From Candidatus Poribacteria bacterium (GTDB lineage Bacteria > Poribacteria > WGA-4E > WGA-3G): a stretch of 52,208 bases of DNA. The position numbers and the translations under genes are program-made. Under the pieces are notes generated by a model. The model was not told where the DNA came from. It searched no databases and was given only the letters and a program-made list of their open reading frames with translations. The stretch spans positions 1 through 52,208 of the forward strand of contig JAPPES010000056.1 in NCBI GenBank assembly GCA_028824125.1. Direction: 5' to 3'. This document shows positions 16,533-25,718 of the stretch, piece by piece (positions within the stretch are counted from its first letter, which is position 1; each line of letters opens with the position of its first letter).

Positions 16533-17978
16533 TTATGCCAAATGCCGCTGGCGGATTTCAGCCCAGGGACCGGTAATGGCAATTGTGATGCCCGAATGCT
16601 GTATATTAACAAAGAATGTCGTGCCATCAGGGGAGAACGTTGCCCCTGCAAATTCGGAGGTATTGCTTGCATTTCGCGCAAATTGATAGGTATGTCCTTC
16701 AGGGGTAACACCGACTAAATACTGTTCTCCTGGACCGTCTTCACAGATAATGAGATCGCCCCACGGTGTGACGGTCAAGTTATCGGCATTTTCAAGAAGA
16801 TTGCTATCATTCGGTTCAATGAAAAGTTCAAGTATTCCAGGTTCTTTATCTTCGCGGCTTGTGCCTTCATAAGGACTTGGTGTGTATCGCCAGATTTGTC
16901 CTTTTTGCGCAATCCCGCCATTCGTGCATGCAATATAAAACGCATTCCCACTGAACCATATACCTTCACCTCGTGCAAACTTCGCTGCATTTTTGCCCTC
17001 TATTCCCTGCTTACGAAGGTCATCGTTAGGTGCTTCCACATTCTCAACATCCACCCATTCAACAGCCAATTTATGCAAAACTGGGATAGGGTTATAGGTC
17101 CACGAAGCGATCTTTTGTAGACCGGTTTTCCAGTTTCGAGTGTCAGCAGCCTTCATATCCCTGATTTTCAATGCTTGCAGGCGTCCTCCTTTGACAAGTT
17201 TGCCAGGTTCTTCAGGAATAAAGCGATAGAGCAATCCATCATTCCTGTCTTCGGTTTCGTAGACAATACCGGTGCGTGTATCTACAGCAACTGCTTCATG
17301 GTTGAAACGTCCCATCGCTTTCAGAGGGATTGCTTCGACTAAACCCGGCGTAGTAGAAACAGGCACCTCAAAATTGTAACCGTGATCCTGTTCAAAGTCG
17401 TTCTCAGCTTTCTGCACGGTTTCCTCACAGGTTATCCATGTGTTCCAAGGTGTTGTGCCTCCAGCACAATTGCGGATCGTTCCAGCCAAACTTAAAAAAT
17501 GTTTTTCGAGTGTTCCTGTATGGGTATCATAGACAAGCGTTGTGGTTGCGCCGAGAGAAGGAGCTTTCTTATTACCCAAATCATAAATTTTGTCGGTGTC
17601 AACCAGATTGATCTTTTCGTTGTTCCATCCAAAGGGACCGATAATTTTATCAGTTGCGTTTAATTCATGGTTTCGTATCAGGATTGTTTTTCCTTTAGGC
17701 CCGGGGAACGCAGCCATACCATCGTGCTTGCCCGGCACCCAAAGCCCATCGTCCATCTTCTCACCAACCCGAGAAAAAGCATGTGCTACAAATCCTTCTG
17801 GTAAGTCGAGGAGTTGGTCCTGTGTCGGTTTAAATATGTAGGGAGGATCAGGTCTAAAACCTGGCACGTGCTTAATCAGTTTTCGGCTCACACCTGAAAA
17901 ACCAAAACCAATTGCTGCAGATGCTGCAGCTACCGCACCATAACTTAGAAACTGACGTCGAGATAAATTGAATTTCAC
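16533..17978 (-). CDS. PhoX-like (DUF839) Tat-exported protein
   Basis: The 481-residue product starts with a twin-arginine signal (NLSRRQFLSYGAVAAASAAI), so it is exported folded. The mature part matches the PhoX/DUF839 propeller family: IRNHELNAT, GATTTLVYDTHTGTLEKHF, IRNCAGGTTPWNTWITCEET, a second half with the GRFNHEAVAVD block, EGIWFSGNAFYIAC and the ICEDGPGEQYLVGVTPEG block, ending near TFFVNIQHSGITIAITGPW. PhoX enzymes are calcium/iron phosphatases; many DUF839 relatives are uncharacterised, so phosphatase activity is probable rather than certain. The gene is monocistronic, with about 400 bases of AT-rich spacer before leuS. Confidence 0.88.
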   Translation of the reverse strand: MKFNLSRRQFLSYGAVAAASAAIGFGFSGVSRKLIKHVPGFRPDPPYIFKPTQDQLLDLPEGFVAHAFSRVGEKMDDGLWVPGKHDGMAAFPGPKGKTILIRNHELNATDKIIGPFGWNNEKINLVDTDKIYDLGNKKAPSLGATTTLVYDTHTGTLEKHFLSLAGTIRNCAGGTTPWNTWITCEETVQKAENDFEQDHGYNFEVPVSTTPGLVEAIPLKAMGRFNHEAVAVDTRTGIVYETEDRNDGLLYRFIPEEPGKLVKGGRLQALKIRDMKAADTRNWKTGLQKIASWTYNPIPVLHKLAVEWVDVENVEAPNDDLRKQGIEGKNAAKFARGEGIWFSGNAFYIACTNGGIAQKGQIWRYTPSPYEGTSREDKEPGILELFIEPNDSNLLENADNLTVTPWGDLIICEDGPGEQYLVGVTPEGHTYQFARNASNTSEFAGATFSPDGTTFFVNIQHSGITIAITGPWAEIRQRHLA

Positions 17979-18239
17979 CGTTTCTCTTCTCCTGTTCTGA
18001 ATTTACTTATAACAATTAACAATCGCAACACGATTACGTTGTTTTTAAGGATAATCTTAAATTGTTACATTTGTTTTAATATTTCTGTAAGTTTTATTGA
18101 CAACTCTTTTCGACTTCCGACATTCCTATTTGCCTACAAGGAAAGGATTAATTTTGACACCACATACAATTTTGTGTTAAAATTCTACAACGACTATTAA
18201 GTATATCATAGTTTCAGAAAATGTGCATTAATGCTGCAC

Positions 18240-18360
18240 CAGGGCAATTTAGTTCTTTTATATTTACGTTAACTTGTTCTGTCCCTCTTCTGTAGGAGCG
18301 ACCTCCTGGTCGCGACTTTTCGGCTAAAACAGATAAAATGCGTAAAACTAAATAACCCTG
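18240..18360. repeat. MITE-like element with CAGGG..ATTTAGTT ends upstream of leuS
   Basis: CAGGGCAATTTAGTT at 18240-18254 is mirrored by the reverse complement CAGGGTTATTTAGTT at 18346-18360 (two mismatches). The interior carries a hairpin module GGAGCGACCTCCTGGTCGCGAC near 18296-18317. The element stops about 15 bases before the leuS ribosome-binding site, so it lies in the leuS leader. The ends differ from the TATAGT family. Confidence 0.5.
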
Positions 18361-18393
18361 ACAATTTTAAAACAAGTAAGGAGGTACCGTGTA

Positions 18394-20946
18394 ATGGAGA
18401 CCCACAGTTACGCCCCTGGAGAAATAGAGCCGCATTGGCAAGATGAATGGCGAAAAAAGGAAGCATTCAAAATACCTAATGATATTGGGACATTAAAAAA
18501 GAAACCGAAATTTTATGTACTTGGCATGTTTCCATATACTTCAGGTGCGGGGCTTCACATGGGGCATGCGAAAAACTATGTGCCGACAGATGTCCTTGCC
18601 AATTTCCGACGTATGCAAGGTTATCACGTAATGCATCCGATGGGGTGGGATGCGTTCGGACTGCCAACGGAACGAACTGCAGTTCAAGAAAATGAACATC
18701 CAGCACATATCACAAAACGGAATACTGAAACTTTTCAACAACAGATACAACGTATCGGTTTTTCCTACGATTGGTCTCGCAAAATTGACACTTCCCTGCC
18801 AGAATACTACAGATGGACACAATGGATTTTTCTCCGCCTTTATGAAAAAGACTTAGCATATCTTGCCGATGTCCCTGTTAACTGGTGTCCCGCATTAGGG
18901 ACTGTCCTTTCTAATGAAGAGGTAAAGGACGGAAAATATGTGGAGACTGGTGACCCGGTCGAACGGCGCCTGATGCATCAATGGATGCTCAAAATTACCG
19001 CCTATGCAGAACGGCTCCTGGAAGATTTGGATCTATTGGATTGGCCTGATGGACTCAAAGAGATGCAAAGGCACTGGATCGGTAGATCCGAAGGGGCAGA
19101 AATCACTTTTGAGGTCAAAGATCGCGATTCTGAGTTTACCGTTTTTACGACACGTCCCGATACACTCTTTGGCGCGACTTATTGTGTGTTTGCTCCTGAA
19201 CACCCGCTTGTCGCTCAGGTAACGCATCCCGATGCAGTTTCTGAAGTTTACAATTATATTCAGGAAGCAGCCAACAAATCTGACCTCCAACGCACAGACC
19301 TTGCCACAGAAAAGACAGGTGTTTTCACGGGGGCTTACGCTATTAATCCGTGTAACAACGAACCTATTCCAATTTGGGTGGCTGATTATGTTCTGATGAC
19401 TTACGGCACAGGTGCTATCATGGCTGTTCCAGGACACGATGAACGTGACCATGAGTTCGCTACGACTTTTGGTATTCCTATCGTTGAAGTTATCAGTGGT
19501 AGCCAAAAACCAATTGAAGAGGAAGCTTTTGAAGGGGATGGTGTCTGTGTTAACTCCGATTTTCTGAACGGTTTGCGTGTTGACGATGCTAAGGAGAAGA
19601 TGATCGCATGGCTTGAAAGTGAGAAAAAAGGTACGCGGCAGGTGCAGTATCGTCTACGGGATTGGCTTTTCTCGCGGCAACGTTATTGGGGTGAACCGTT
19701 CCCGCTTGCACATCTTGAAGACGGCACGATTGTTCAGCTGCCTGATGATCACTTGCCTGTCCAACTGCCACCGATTGATGCCTATAAACCGACAGAAGAC
19801 GGTAAACCACCTCTTGCTCGCGCTGATGAAGCGTGGGTGAAGGTAAAGCTTCCCGATGGTCGAATTGCAACGCGCGAGACAAACATTATGCCACAGTGGG
19901 CAGGGTCGTGTTGGTATTATCTCCGCTTTTTGGATGCGCACAACACGGACGCGCCTTTTGATTCTGCTCTTGAACGCTACTGGATGCCGGTTGACCTCTA
20001 TATGGGTGGAACAGAACACGCTGTGCTACATCTACTTTATGCGCGTTTTTGGCACAAGGTGCTTTACGATTGCGGATTGGTCTTCACAAAAGAGCCGTTC
20101 CAAGGGCTTCTTAACCAAGGCACGATTCTGGCTGAATCTTTCCAAGATGATGCTGGCAAATACTATTATCCCCACGAAGTTGAACGAAATGACGATAAAG
20201 CAGTGGTAAAAACTTCTGGCAAACCGCTCCATGTGCAATTGGAAAAAATGTCTAAATCGCGCTTTAACGTCATCAATCCGAACGATGTTATTGACAACTA
20301 TGGCGCAGATGCGCTTCGCCTTTATCTGTTATTTATCGGTCCGGTCACTGCGAGTACACCGTGGCAGGATGCTGGCGTTGAGGGTGTGTATAGATTCTTA
20401 CAACGTGTATGGCGGCTTGTCGTTGATGAACAGAACGGTGAACTTAATGAGAAGTTGACTGCTGCTGCTGGCACAACGGAACCTGAACTTTGGCGGGAAC
20501 TCCATAAAACTATCAAACAGGTAACAGAGGACACAGAATCAATTGACAAGATGAATACTGCAATTAGCCAGATGATGATTTTCGTCAATACGGCAACGCA
20601 AGTTAAATCACTACCGACAGAGACAGTGAAGATATTCCTACATCTACTTGCTCCCTATGCACCGCATATCGCGCAGGAGTTGTGGCATCGTCTTAGTGAG
20701 GCAGGATTCATCGCGCATGCTGCATGGCCCCAATATGACGAAAGCGTTCTTGAAAGTGCCACGATCACCATTATCGCACAGGTTAATGGAAAACTTCGAA
20801 ATCGGCTGCAGCTCCCTGCTGATGCTACCGACAAAGAGATTGAGGAAGCCGCCTTGGCAGATGAACGGGTTCAGCGATTTATTGAAGGGAAACCGATTCG
20901 GAAGGTGATCGTCGTGCCGAATCGCTTAATTAATATTGTTGTTTAG
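18394..20946 (+). CDS. leuS: Leucyl-tRNA synthetase
   Basis: LeuRS charges tRNA-Leu with leucine. The 850 residues match the bacterial class. The HIGH-type signature is HMGH in GLHMGHAKNYVPTDV (near residue 50). The CP1 editing domain carries TRPDTLFGAT and YGTGAIMAVPGHDERDHEF, which holds the conserved hydrolytic aspartate. KMSKS occurs as EKMSKSRFNVINP (near residue 618), and the C-terminus has VNGKLRNRLQLP. The strong AAGGAGGT site supports the chosen ATG. The gene is monocistronic; the next gene begins about 120 bases later. No T-box leader is recognisable, and a MITE-like element lies directly upstream. Confidence 0.98.
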   Translation: METHSYAPGEIEPHWQDEWRKKEAFKIPNDIGTLKKKPKFYVLGMFPYTSGAGLHMGHAKNYVPTDVLANFRRMQGYHVMHPMGWDAFGLPTERTAVQENEHPAHITKRNTETFQQQIQRIGFSYDWSRKIDTSLPEYYRWTQWIFLRLYEKDLAYLADVPVNWCPALGTVLSNEEVKDGKYVETGDPVERRLMHQWMLKITAYAERLLEDLDLLDWPDGLKEMQRHWIGRSEGAEITFEVKDRDSEFTVFTTRPDTLFGATYCVFAPEHPLVAQVTHPDAVSEVYNYIQEAANKSDLQRTDLATEKTGVFTGAYAINPCNNEPIPIWVADYVLMTYGTGAIMAVPGHDERDHEFATTFGIPIVEVISGSQKPIEEEAFEGDGVCVNSDFLNGLRVDDAKEKMIAWLESEKKGTRQVQYRLRDWLFSRQRYWGEPFPLAHLEDGTIVQLPDDHLPVQLPPIDAYKPTEDGKPPLARADEAWVKVKLPDGRIATRETNIMPQWAGSCWYYLRFLDAHNTDAPFDSALERYWMPVDLYMGGTEHAVLHLLYARFWHKVLYDCGLVFTKEPFQGLLNQGTILAESFQDDAGKYYYPHEVERNDDKAVVKTSGKPLHVQLEKMSKSRFNVINPNDVIDNYGADALRLYLLFIGPVTASTPWQDAGVEGVYRFLQRVWRLVVDEQNGELNEKLTAAAGTTEPELWRELHKTIKQVTEDTESIDKMNTAISQMMIFVNTATQVKSLPTETVKIFLHLLAPYAPHIAQELWHRLSEAGFIAHAAWPQYDESVLESATITIIAQVNGKLRNRLQLPADATDKEIEEAALADERVQRFIEGKPIRKVIVVPNRLINIVV

Positions 20947-21067
20947 ATCATTTCTCAATACGAATTTGTTAGATGTGGTTACCGTTCTCAGTTTATAGGT
21001 CGTATAAACGCAATGAAATCCAGCAGGTACACAACATTTATCGGATACCAAATAAATAGGAGTTATG

Positions 21068-23818
21068 ATGAAAACGTTTTTTGTAAATAGAAATATAATT
21101 GTGTCAATTTTCGTAGTCATGTTGTTAATATATGGCGTGCCAGGTATCAGTTATGGACAGGGTGACGCTCCTACTGTTACACCGGGCGAGACAAATACAT
21201 CCTTGGTTGTCCGGTTTCAGATTACGCTTGACGAAGGTGTTGATGAGAACGCCTATGAGGTTCAGTTGCGTCAAAAAAGTCCTCAGGGAGCGTGGATTTC
21301 AAGATGTGTAGTTATTGAACGTGGAAACCGGTCTGAAATTGCTGGTGATCCTGATGTGTCTGCTTCGGCTGTATATATTGATAGCTACTACGTTCTATGG
21401 ATTAGGCATGGTGGATATTATTCCGACAAGACTTTTCGTATCAAAGCTATCTTCACTGATCTTGATCGTGGAACTACTTATGAGGCGCGTTACCGGGATG
21501 CAAACCTATCTGTTTGTTCGGAAAACCCGCCTTCTCCAGATCCGTGGTCGGAGGTTGGTGAAGGGACAACTCACTTGGTAGCACCCCCTCGAGCTGAATT
21601 TGTTGATACTAATTTAGCAAGTGGAGTACGCAACGCACTAAAGCTTGAAACTGAAGGTGGACACATTGAACTCCTTAAAATCCCTCAAGCGAGTTTGGTA
21701 AAACTGACAAAGTTGAACTTAGAAGACGCGGGTATAGCCGATCTCACAGGCTTGGGACAGGCAACCCAATTGACAGAGTTATATCTCACCAAGAATCAAA
21801 TCAGCGATATTACACCCTTGGCACAATGCACCCGATTGACAGAGTTATACCTCTCCGAGAATCAAATCACCAATATTAGTTCCCTTATAGGTTTAACATC
21901 TCTTGAAAGTTTATCCTTATTGAATAATCCGATTACGGATACTTCCGTGCTTCAAGGGATTTTGCGTGCCAATCCAGAATTGTATATTTTCTTTAATAGA
22001 CAGTATATAGTTACTCAACCTGCCAGAGGTACAGATTTATATTGGATGGAAAATGATTTTATCCGCCGGGCGAATCTTGTTGAAACACACTTTCAAGATT
22101 TGAAAGATCACGTTCAAGTTCTGAACAGTGTAGGATATAGATCGGCAGATCAAATTGCTTTGGATTTAGTGAACGGGAAAATGTACTGGTCAGATACTCA
22201 TAACGATTGTATCCAGTGTGCCAATCTTGATGGGTCTGACGCGCGAAAACTTTTTACCAACATTAGGTATCCCAAAGGGATTGCTATAGACAGTATGGGA
22301 GGCAAGATATATTGGGCGAGTGGTGATAGTTGGCGTTGGCGTGGTGGAATTTTTCGCGCAAATCTTGATGGTTCTGACATTCAAAAACTTATCACCGTAT
22401 CAGACGGAGCAACCGGTATCGCCTTAGATACCGCACGCGGAAAGATGTACTGGCATAACGATGATGAGGAGAATATCCAACGGGCAAATCTTGATGGAAC
22501 AAACATACAAAATGTCGTCCCTATATATAACCCTTATCATATTGCCATAGACATTGCGAGGGGCAAGGTGTACTGGACAACTTATAGTAAGATCCAGCGT
22601 GCGAATCTTGATGGAACAAACGTCCAAGATGTTGTCACAGGAGTGCGCCCACAGAGCATCGCCATAGACACGGTGGCAGGCAAGATGTACTGGACAACTA
22701 GGGATAAGATTCAACGTGCGAATCTTGATGGGACAAACATACAAGATGTTGCTACCGAATTGAGCTATCCCTATGGTCTTGCCCTTAACCCTTCCTTTGT
22801 TAGGTTCTTCCCACATACATCTGTCACCTTTTCTCCAGTACAGCCCCTTGTCGTCGGAGAACAGTTAGAAGTTAGTTTGAACATCACAGGTGGCGAAGCA
22901 GTCGCAGGGTACCACGCAACCGTACAGTTTGATGATACTGCTCTCCGTTATGTCTCAAGTGCAAACGGCGATTTTCTGCCTGCTGATGCGTTCTTTGCGG
23001 AGCCGACTGTGAAGGGCAATCTCATCCAACTCAACGCCGCATCTCTCGCTGGAGAAAGTAATGGAGACGGCACCCTCGCGACACTCACTTTTGAAGTCCT
23101 CGCAGCGAATACATCCGCTTTAAAGTTATCTGATGTTCTCCTTTCCAACAGCGCGGGAGAGATTTTCGTTCCCAAAGTTGAAAACGCCACAACTGAACCT
23201 ATCCAACTCAAAGGGGATGTCAACGGTGATGGGACTGTTAGCATCACTGATCTCGTCTTAGTCGCCTCAAATTTTGACAAGACAGGAGAAAATGATGCGG
23301 ATGTTAATGGTGATAGTACTGTTGACATCGCTGATCTCGTCTTGGTTGCTGGCGCGTTAGGCAATAGTGCCGCCGCACCTTCTTTATATCCACAAGTCTT
23401 AGAAATTCTCACTGCTGCAGATGTCAAATTGTGGTTATCTACTGCGCAGCAATTGGATCTCACGGATACAACCTCCCAACGCGGTATCATGTTCTTACAA
23501 CAACTCCTTGCAACATTGACACCGAAAGAAACAGCACTCTTGGCGAACTATCCGAATCCGTTCAATCCTGAGACGTGGATACCGTATCACTTAGCAAAAG
23601 ACGCGGAGGTTACACTGCATATCTATGCTATGAACGGGACATTGGTGCGGACGTTGACGCTTGGACATCAAGCTGCGGGTATGTATCAGAATCGCACCCG
23701 TGCCGCATATTGGGATGGGAAAAATGAGTTCGGTGAGCCTGTGGCAAGTGGTGTGTATTTCTATACATTCAAAGCGGGTGATTTTACCGCAACGCGTAAA
23801 ATGTTGATACGAAAATAA
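21068..23818 (+). CDS. Large surface protein: Fn3-like, LRR, YWTD propeller, cohesin-like, dockerin, FlgD-like C-terminus
   Basis: This is a 916-residue exported protein (21065 is an adjacent ATG; AGGAG spacing favours 21068). After a signal peptide come an Fn3-like region (about 35-170), a capped internalin-type LRR block (about 175-310; TQLTELYLTKNQISDITPLA), five or six LDL-receptor-type YWTD repeats (about 320-580; GKMYWTTRDKIQRANLDGT), a cohesin-like beta-sandwich (about 585-712), a dockerin pair (GDVNGDGTVSITDLVLVASN and DVNGDSTVDIADLVLVAG) and a FlgD-like/T9SS-type C-terminal domain (YPNPFNPETWIPYHLAKDAE). Having both cohesin and dockerin suggests self-association or surface assembly. 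It is probably an adhesin or scaffold. Its last 70 bases recur in the relic at 25480-25637. Confidence 0.9.
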   Translation: MKTFFVNRNIIVSIFVVMLLIYGVPGISYGQGDAPTVTPGETNTSLVVRFQITLDEGVDENAYEVQLRQKSPQGAWISRCVVIERGNRSEIAGDPDVSASAVYIDSYYVLWIRHGGYYSDKTFRIKAIFTDLDRGTTYEARYRDANLSVCSENPPSPDPWSEVGEGTTHLVAPPRAEFVDTNLASGVRNALKLETEGGHIELLKIPQASLVKLTKLNLEDAGIADLTGLGQATQLTELYLTKNQISDITPLAQCTRLTELYLSENQITNISSLIGLTSLESLSLLNNPITDTSVLQGILRANPELYIFFNRQYIVTQPARGTDLYWMENDFIRRANLVETHFQDLKDHVQVLNSVGYRSADQIALDLVNGKMYWSDTHNDCIQCANLDGSDARKLFTNIRYPKGIAIDSMGGKIYWASGDSWRWRGGIFRANLDGSDIQKLITVSDGATGIALDTARGKMYWHNDDEENIQRANLDGTNIQNVVPIYNPYHIAIDIARGKVYWTTYSKIQRANLDGTNVQDVVTGVRPQSIAIDTVAGKMYWTTRDKIQRANLDGTNIQDVATELSYPYGLALNPSFVRFFPHTSVTFSPVQPLVVGEQLEVSLNITGGEAVAGYHATVQFDDTALRYVSSANGDFLPADAFFAEPTVKGNLIQLNAASLAGESNGDGTLATLTFEVLAANTSALKLSDVLLSNSAGEIFVPKVENATTEPIQLKGDVNGDGTVSITDLVLVASNFDKTGENDADVNGDSTVDIADLVLVAGALGNSAAAPSLYPQVLEILTAADVKLWLSTAQQLDLTDTTSQRGIMFLQQLLATLTPKETALLANYPNPFNPETWIPYHLAKDAEVTLHIYAMNGTLVRTLTLGHQAAGMYQNRTRAAYWDGKNEFGEPVASGVYFYTFKAGDFTATRKMLIRK

Positions 23819-23865
23819 ATGGCTGCCTGCTGTCGGTAATCGTGGGTTTGAAAAGGAGAAAGAGT

Positions 23866-24834
23866 GTGAAAGCCCACTCAACATTTCGTATTTTGGCTTT
23901 GTTGATAACATTGCTAATTTTTAGCAGCCATGCTGTCTTTGGGAGAGTACCGCGTTCAACAAAGCCTGAAGTTGGGACAAAGCAAACTGCTGTCTTATTG
24001 ATTGGTGATCATGAGGGTATTGATGAAACCGATGCTCAAAACGCAGCACTGTTGGTTACTGAGGAGTTGCGTGCACAGGGGATCACTGTTAACGATCCTG
24101 TTCACGAGACACCTGCTGGAGCAACTGTTTATCGTGTTGTTTTGCGTCGCTCAGATAAAAAGATTTTGTTTCGCTTAATCCATGAAGACTCTATAGGAAC
24201 AACTCTAACTCAACGAGAAATGTTGTTGGCGGATATCGAAAAAATTGCCTCAGTGGCACCGAGATTGGTCTACGCGCTTGTCCACCAGAAACGAATCTCC
24301 TCTTCTCCAGTTCTTGTGAATGCATGCGGTTTTATAACCGTAGTTCCTCCCAAAGAGTTCCTTCCTGGTCCTGGCGTGGGGATCGGTTTGTCTATTGACA
24401 GATTATCCTATGCTGTCGATGTAGGATTCCAGATAGCCCGGATGGAGACTGGATATTACACGGAAAATGACATTTTTAACTTTAGGTCAGGGATGATCAG
24501 TGGACGTTACTTCTTCAACAAACTGGATATGTCACCCTATGTAGGCGGTGGAATCGCTGCGACGTTTGTGAAATATACTACAACAAGCGGAACACGGTTG
24601 AGTGGTTTTGACGAATTCGCTTCAAAACTCGGTGGTGGTGATGGATGGAGGTTTGATGAGAACTCAGAGAGAAGTTTCGGTATAGGTGCCTACGGGATCC
24701 TTGGAATGGAGGTGGGACGTTATTCTCAATTTCCTAGGAGGTTTGAATTGCGAGTTGACAGACCCTTTTTTAAGTTGCCAAACCAAAGTGTGATGCTGAT
24801 AACACTGGGCATAGTTGGTAGCTTCTCATTCTGA
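23866..24834 (+). CDS. Exported protein with probable outer-membrane beta-barrel C-terminus
   Basis: I choose the GTG at 23866 because AAGGAGA lies 7 bases upstream and the resulting N-terminus (VKAHSTFRILALLITLLIFSSHAVFG) is a complete signal peptide. The 322-residue product has an N-terminal soluble domain (LLIGDHEGIDETDAQNAALL..., about 45-150) resembling the regulatory/CsgG-like domains of lipoproteins in this type of organism. It then has alternating strands with 'GGGIAATFVKY' and a terminal 'VMLITLGIVGSFSF' ending in Phe, which suits an outer-membrane barrel. The family is not recognised. Its N-terminus resembles that of the next gene, suggesting shared origin. It lies 47 bases after the modular surface protein, so it is possibly the same operon. 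Confidence 0.65.
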   Translation: MKAHSTFRILALLITLLIFSSHAVFGRVPRSTKPEVGTKQTAVLLIGDHEGIDETDAQNAALLVTEELRAQGITVNDPVHETPAGATVYRVVLRRSDKKILFRLIHEDSIGTTLTQREMLLADIEKIASVAPRLVYALVHQKRISSSPVLVNACGFITVVPPKEFLPGPGVGIGLSIDRLSYAVDVGFQIARMETGYYTENDIFNFRSGMISGRYFFNKLDMSPYVGGGIAATFVKYTTTSGTRLSGFDEFASKLGGGDGWRFDENSERSFGIGAYGILGMEVGRYSQFPRRFELRVDRPFFKLPNQSVMLITLGIVGSFSF

Positions 24835-24892
24835 TTTTAGAATCGCTTGAAATGGTGTTTAACGTTTCAAGTATTTACCAAAGGAGATTTTT

Positions 24893-25414
24893 ATGAAAAC
24901 GAATTTAACGTCCCGATTATCATTATTGGCACTTCTCGTGGTGTTGCTAACCTTCAGCAGTCACACTGTTCTTGCGGGAAGACCATATCCAACAAAGCCT
25001 AAAGTTGAGAGAAAACAAACTCCAGCAGTAGTCCAAGCCAAACAGGATGCTAAACAGGATGCTGAGGCTGATTTGAATAAGAGGTTATGGATGGGTGTCG
25101 GTTCTGCTTGTATGTTTCTCCCTATGTTAGGCGGGTTGGCTAGTTCGTTAGTTACCCAATCCGACTCGATCGATCAGGCAATGGGGGGGATGTGTATTGG
25201 CATGACAGTTAGTTTCATCGGCACGCCCGCTTTGATTATCTATCCACCAACGCCACCCTCGGAGCGTCTCCTCGGAAAAACGGCTGAGTATATTGATGTT
25301 TACACAGATGTCTACAAGAGAAGAACCCGACGGCTCAGAGAAAAATACGCAGCAGCGGGGTGTGGCATCGCATCTGGGATGATGATGATAATTGCCGTAA
25401 TTACGGATGACTAA
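24893..25414 (+). CDS. Small exported membrane protein of unknown function
   Basis: The 173-residue product has a signal peptide (LLALLVVLLTFSSHTVLA-GR) followed by a segment RPYPTKPKVERKQTPAV that parallels the preceding protein (RVPRSTKPEVGTKQTAVL). A short charged helix (AKQDAKQDAEADLNKRL) leads into two hydrophobic stretches (VGSACMFLPMLGGLASSLV; GGMCIGMTVSFIGTPALII) and a third at the C-terminus (AAAGCGIASGMMMIIAVI), so it is a small inner-membrane protein. I do not recognise a family. AAAGGAG sits 7 bases before the ATG. It lies 58 bases downstream of its relative on the same strand. Confidence 0.65.
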   Translation: MKTNLTSRLSLLALLVVLLTFSSHTVLAGRPYPTKPKVERKQTPAVVQAKQDAKQDAEADLNKRLWMGVGSACMFLPMLGGLASSLVTQSDSIDQAMGGMCIGMTVSFIGTPALIIYPPTPPSERLLGKTAEYIDVYTDVYKRRTRRLREKYAAAGCGIASGMMMIIAVITDD

Positions 25415-25479
25415 ACAATAAACTTACCTACAGCAGACAAATTTGAAACTTGGAGTAAACGAAGGATGGACGCGGCGGA

Positions 25480-25637
25480 ACTGTCGCTATAGGTAAACAC
25501 GTGTATCAGAGTCGTTCCGTGCGGCGTATTGAGATGGTAAAAACGAATTTAGTGAGTCTGTGGCAAGTGGTGTCTATTTCTATACATTCAAAGCGGGTGA
25601 TTTTACCGCAACGCGTAAAATGTTGATACAGAAATAG
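25480..25637 (+). pseudogene. Relic of a FlgD-like C-terminal domain
   Basis: This stretch mirrors the last about 130 bases of the 21068-23818 gene. It reads VYQSRS, then after a frame slip RAAY-stop-DGKNEF, then ESVASGVYFYTFKAGD, FTATRKMLIQK and a stop. The tryptophan codon of 'AYWDGKNEF' has become TGA, and an indel breaks the frame just before it. The last 70 bases are almost identical to the intact gene. No upstream remainder is recognisable, so this is the tail of a deleted sister gene or a duplicated fragment. Confidence 0.75.
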
Positions 25638-25718
25638 CAGTTAAAACCAAATCTATTGCGTTTTATAAATATCGTTGTTTAGAAATATCCGAACCCTTAT
25701 TTAAAAGAAGGTGAACTT

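Noticed and set aside
16533..16590. PhoX C-terminus (ITIAITGPWAEIRQRHLA) as a fourth WGQLK-type tail
   Set aside because: Resemblance is limited to a few hydrophobic residues and the segment belongs to the normal end of the DUF839 family.
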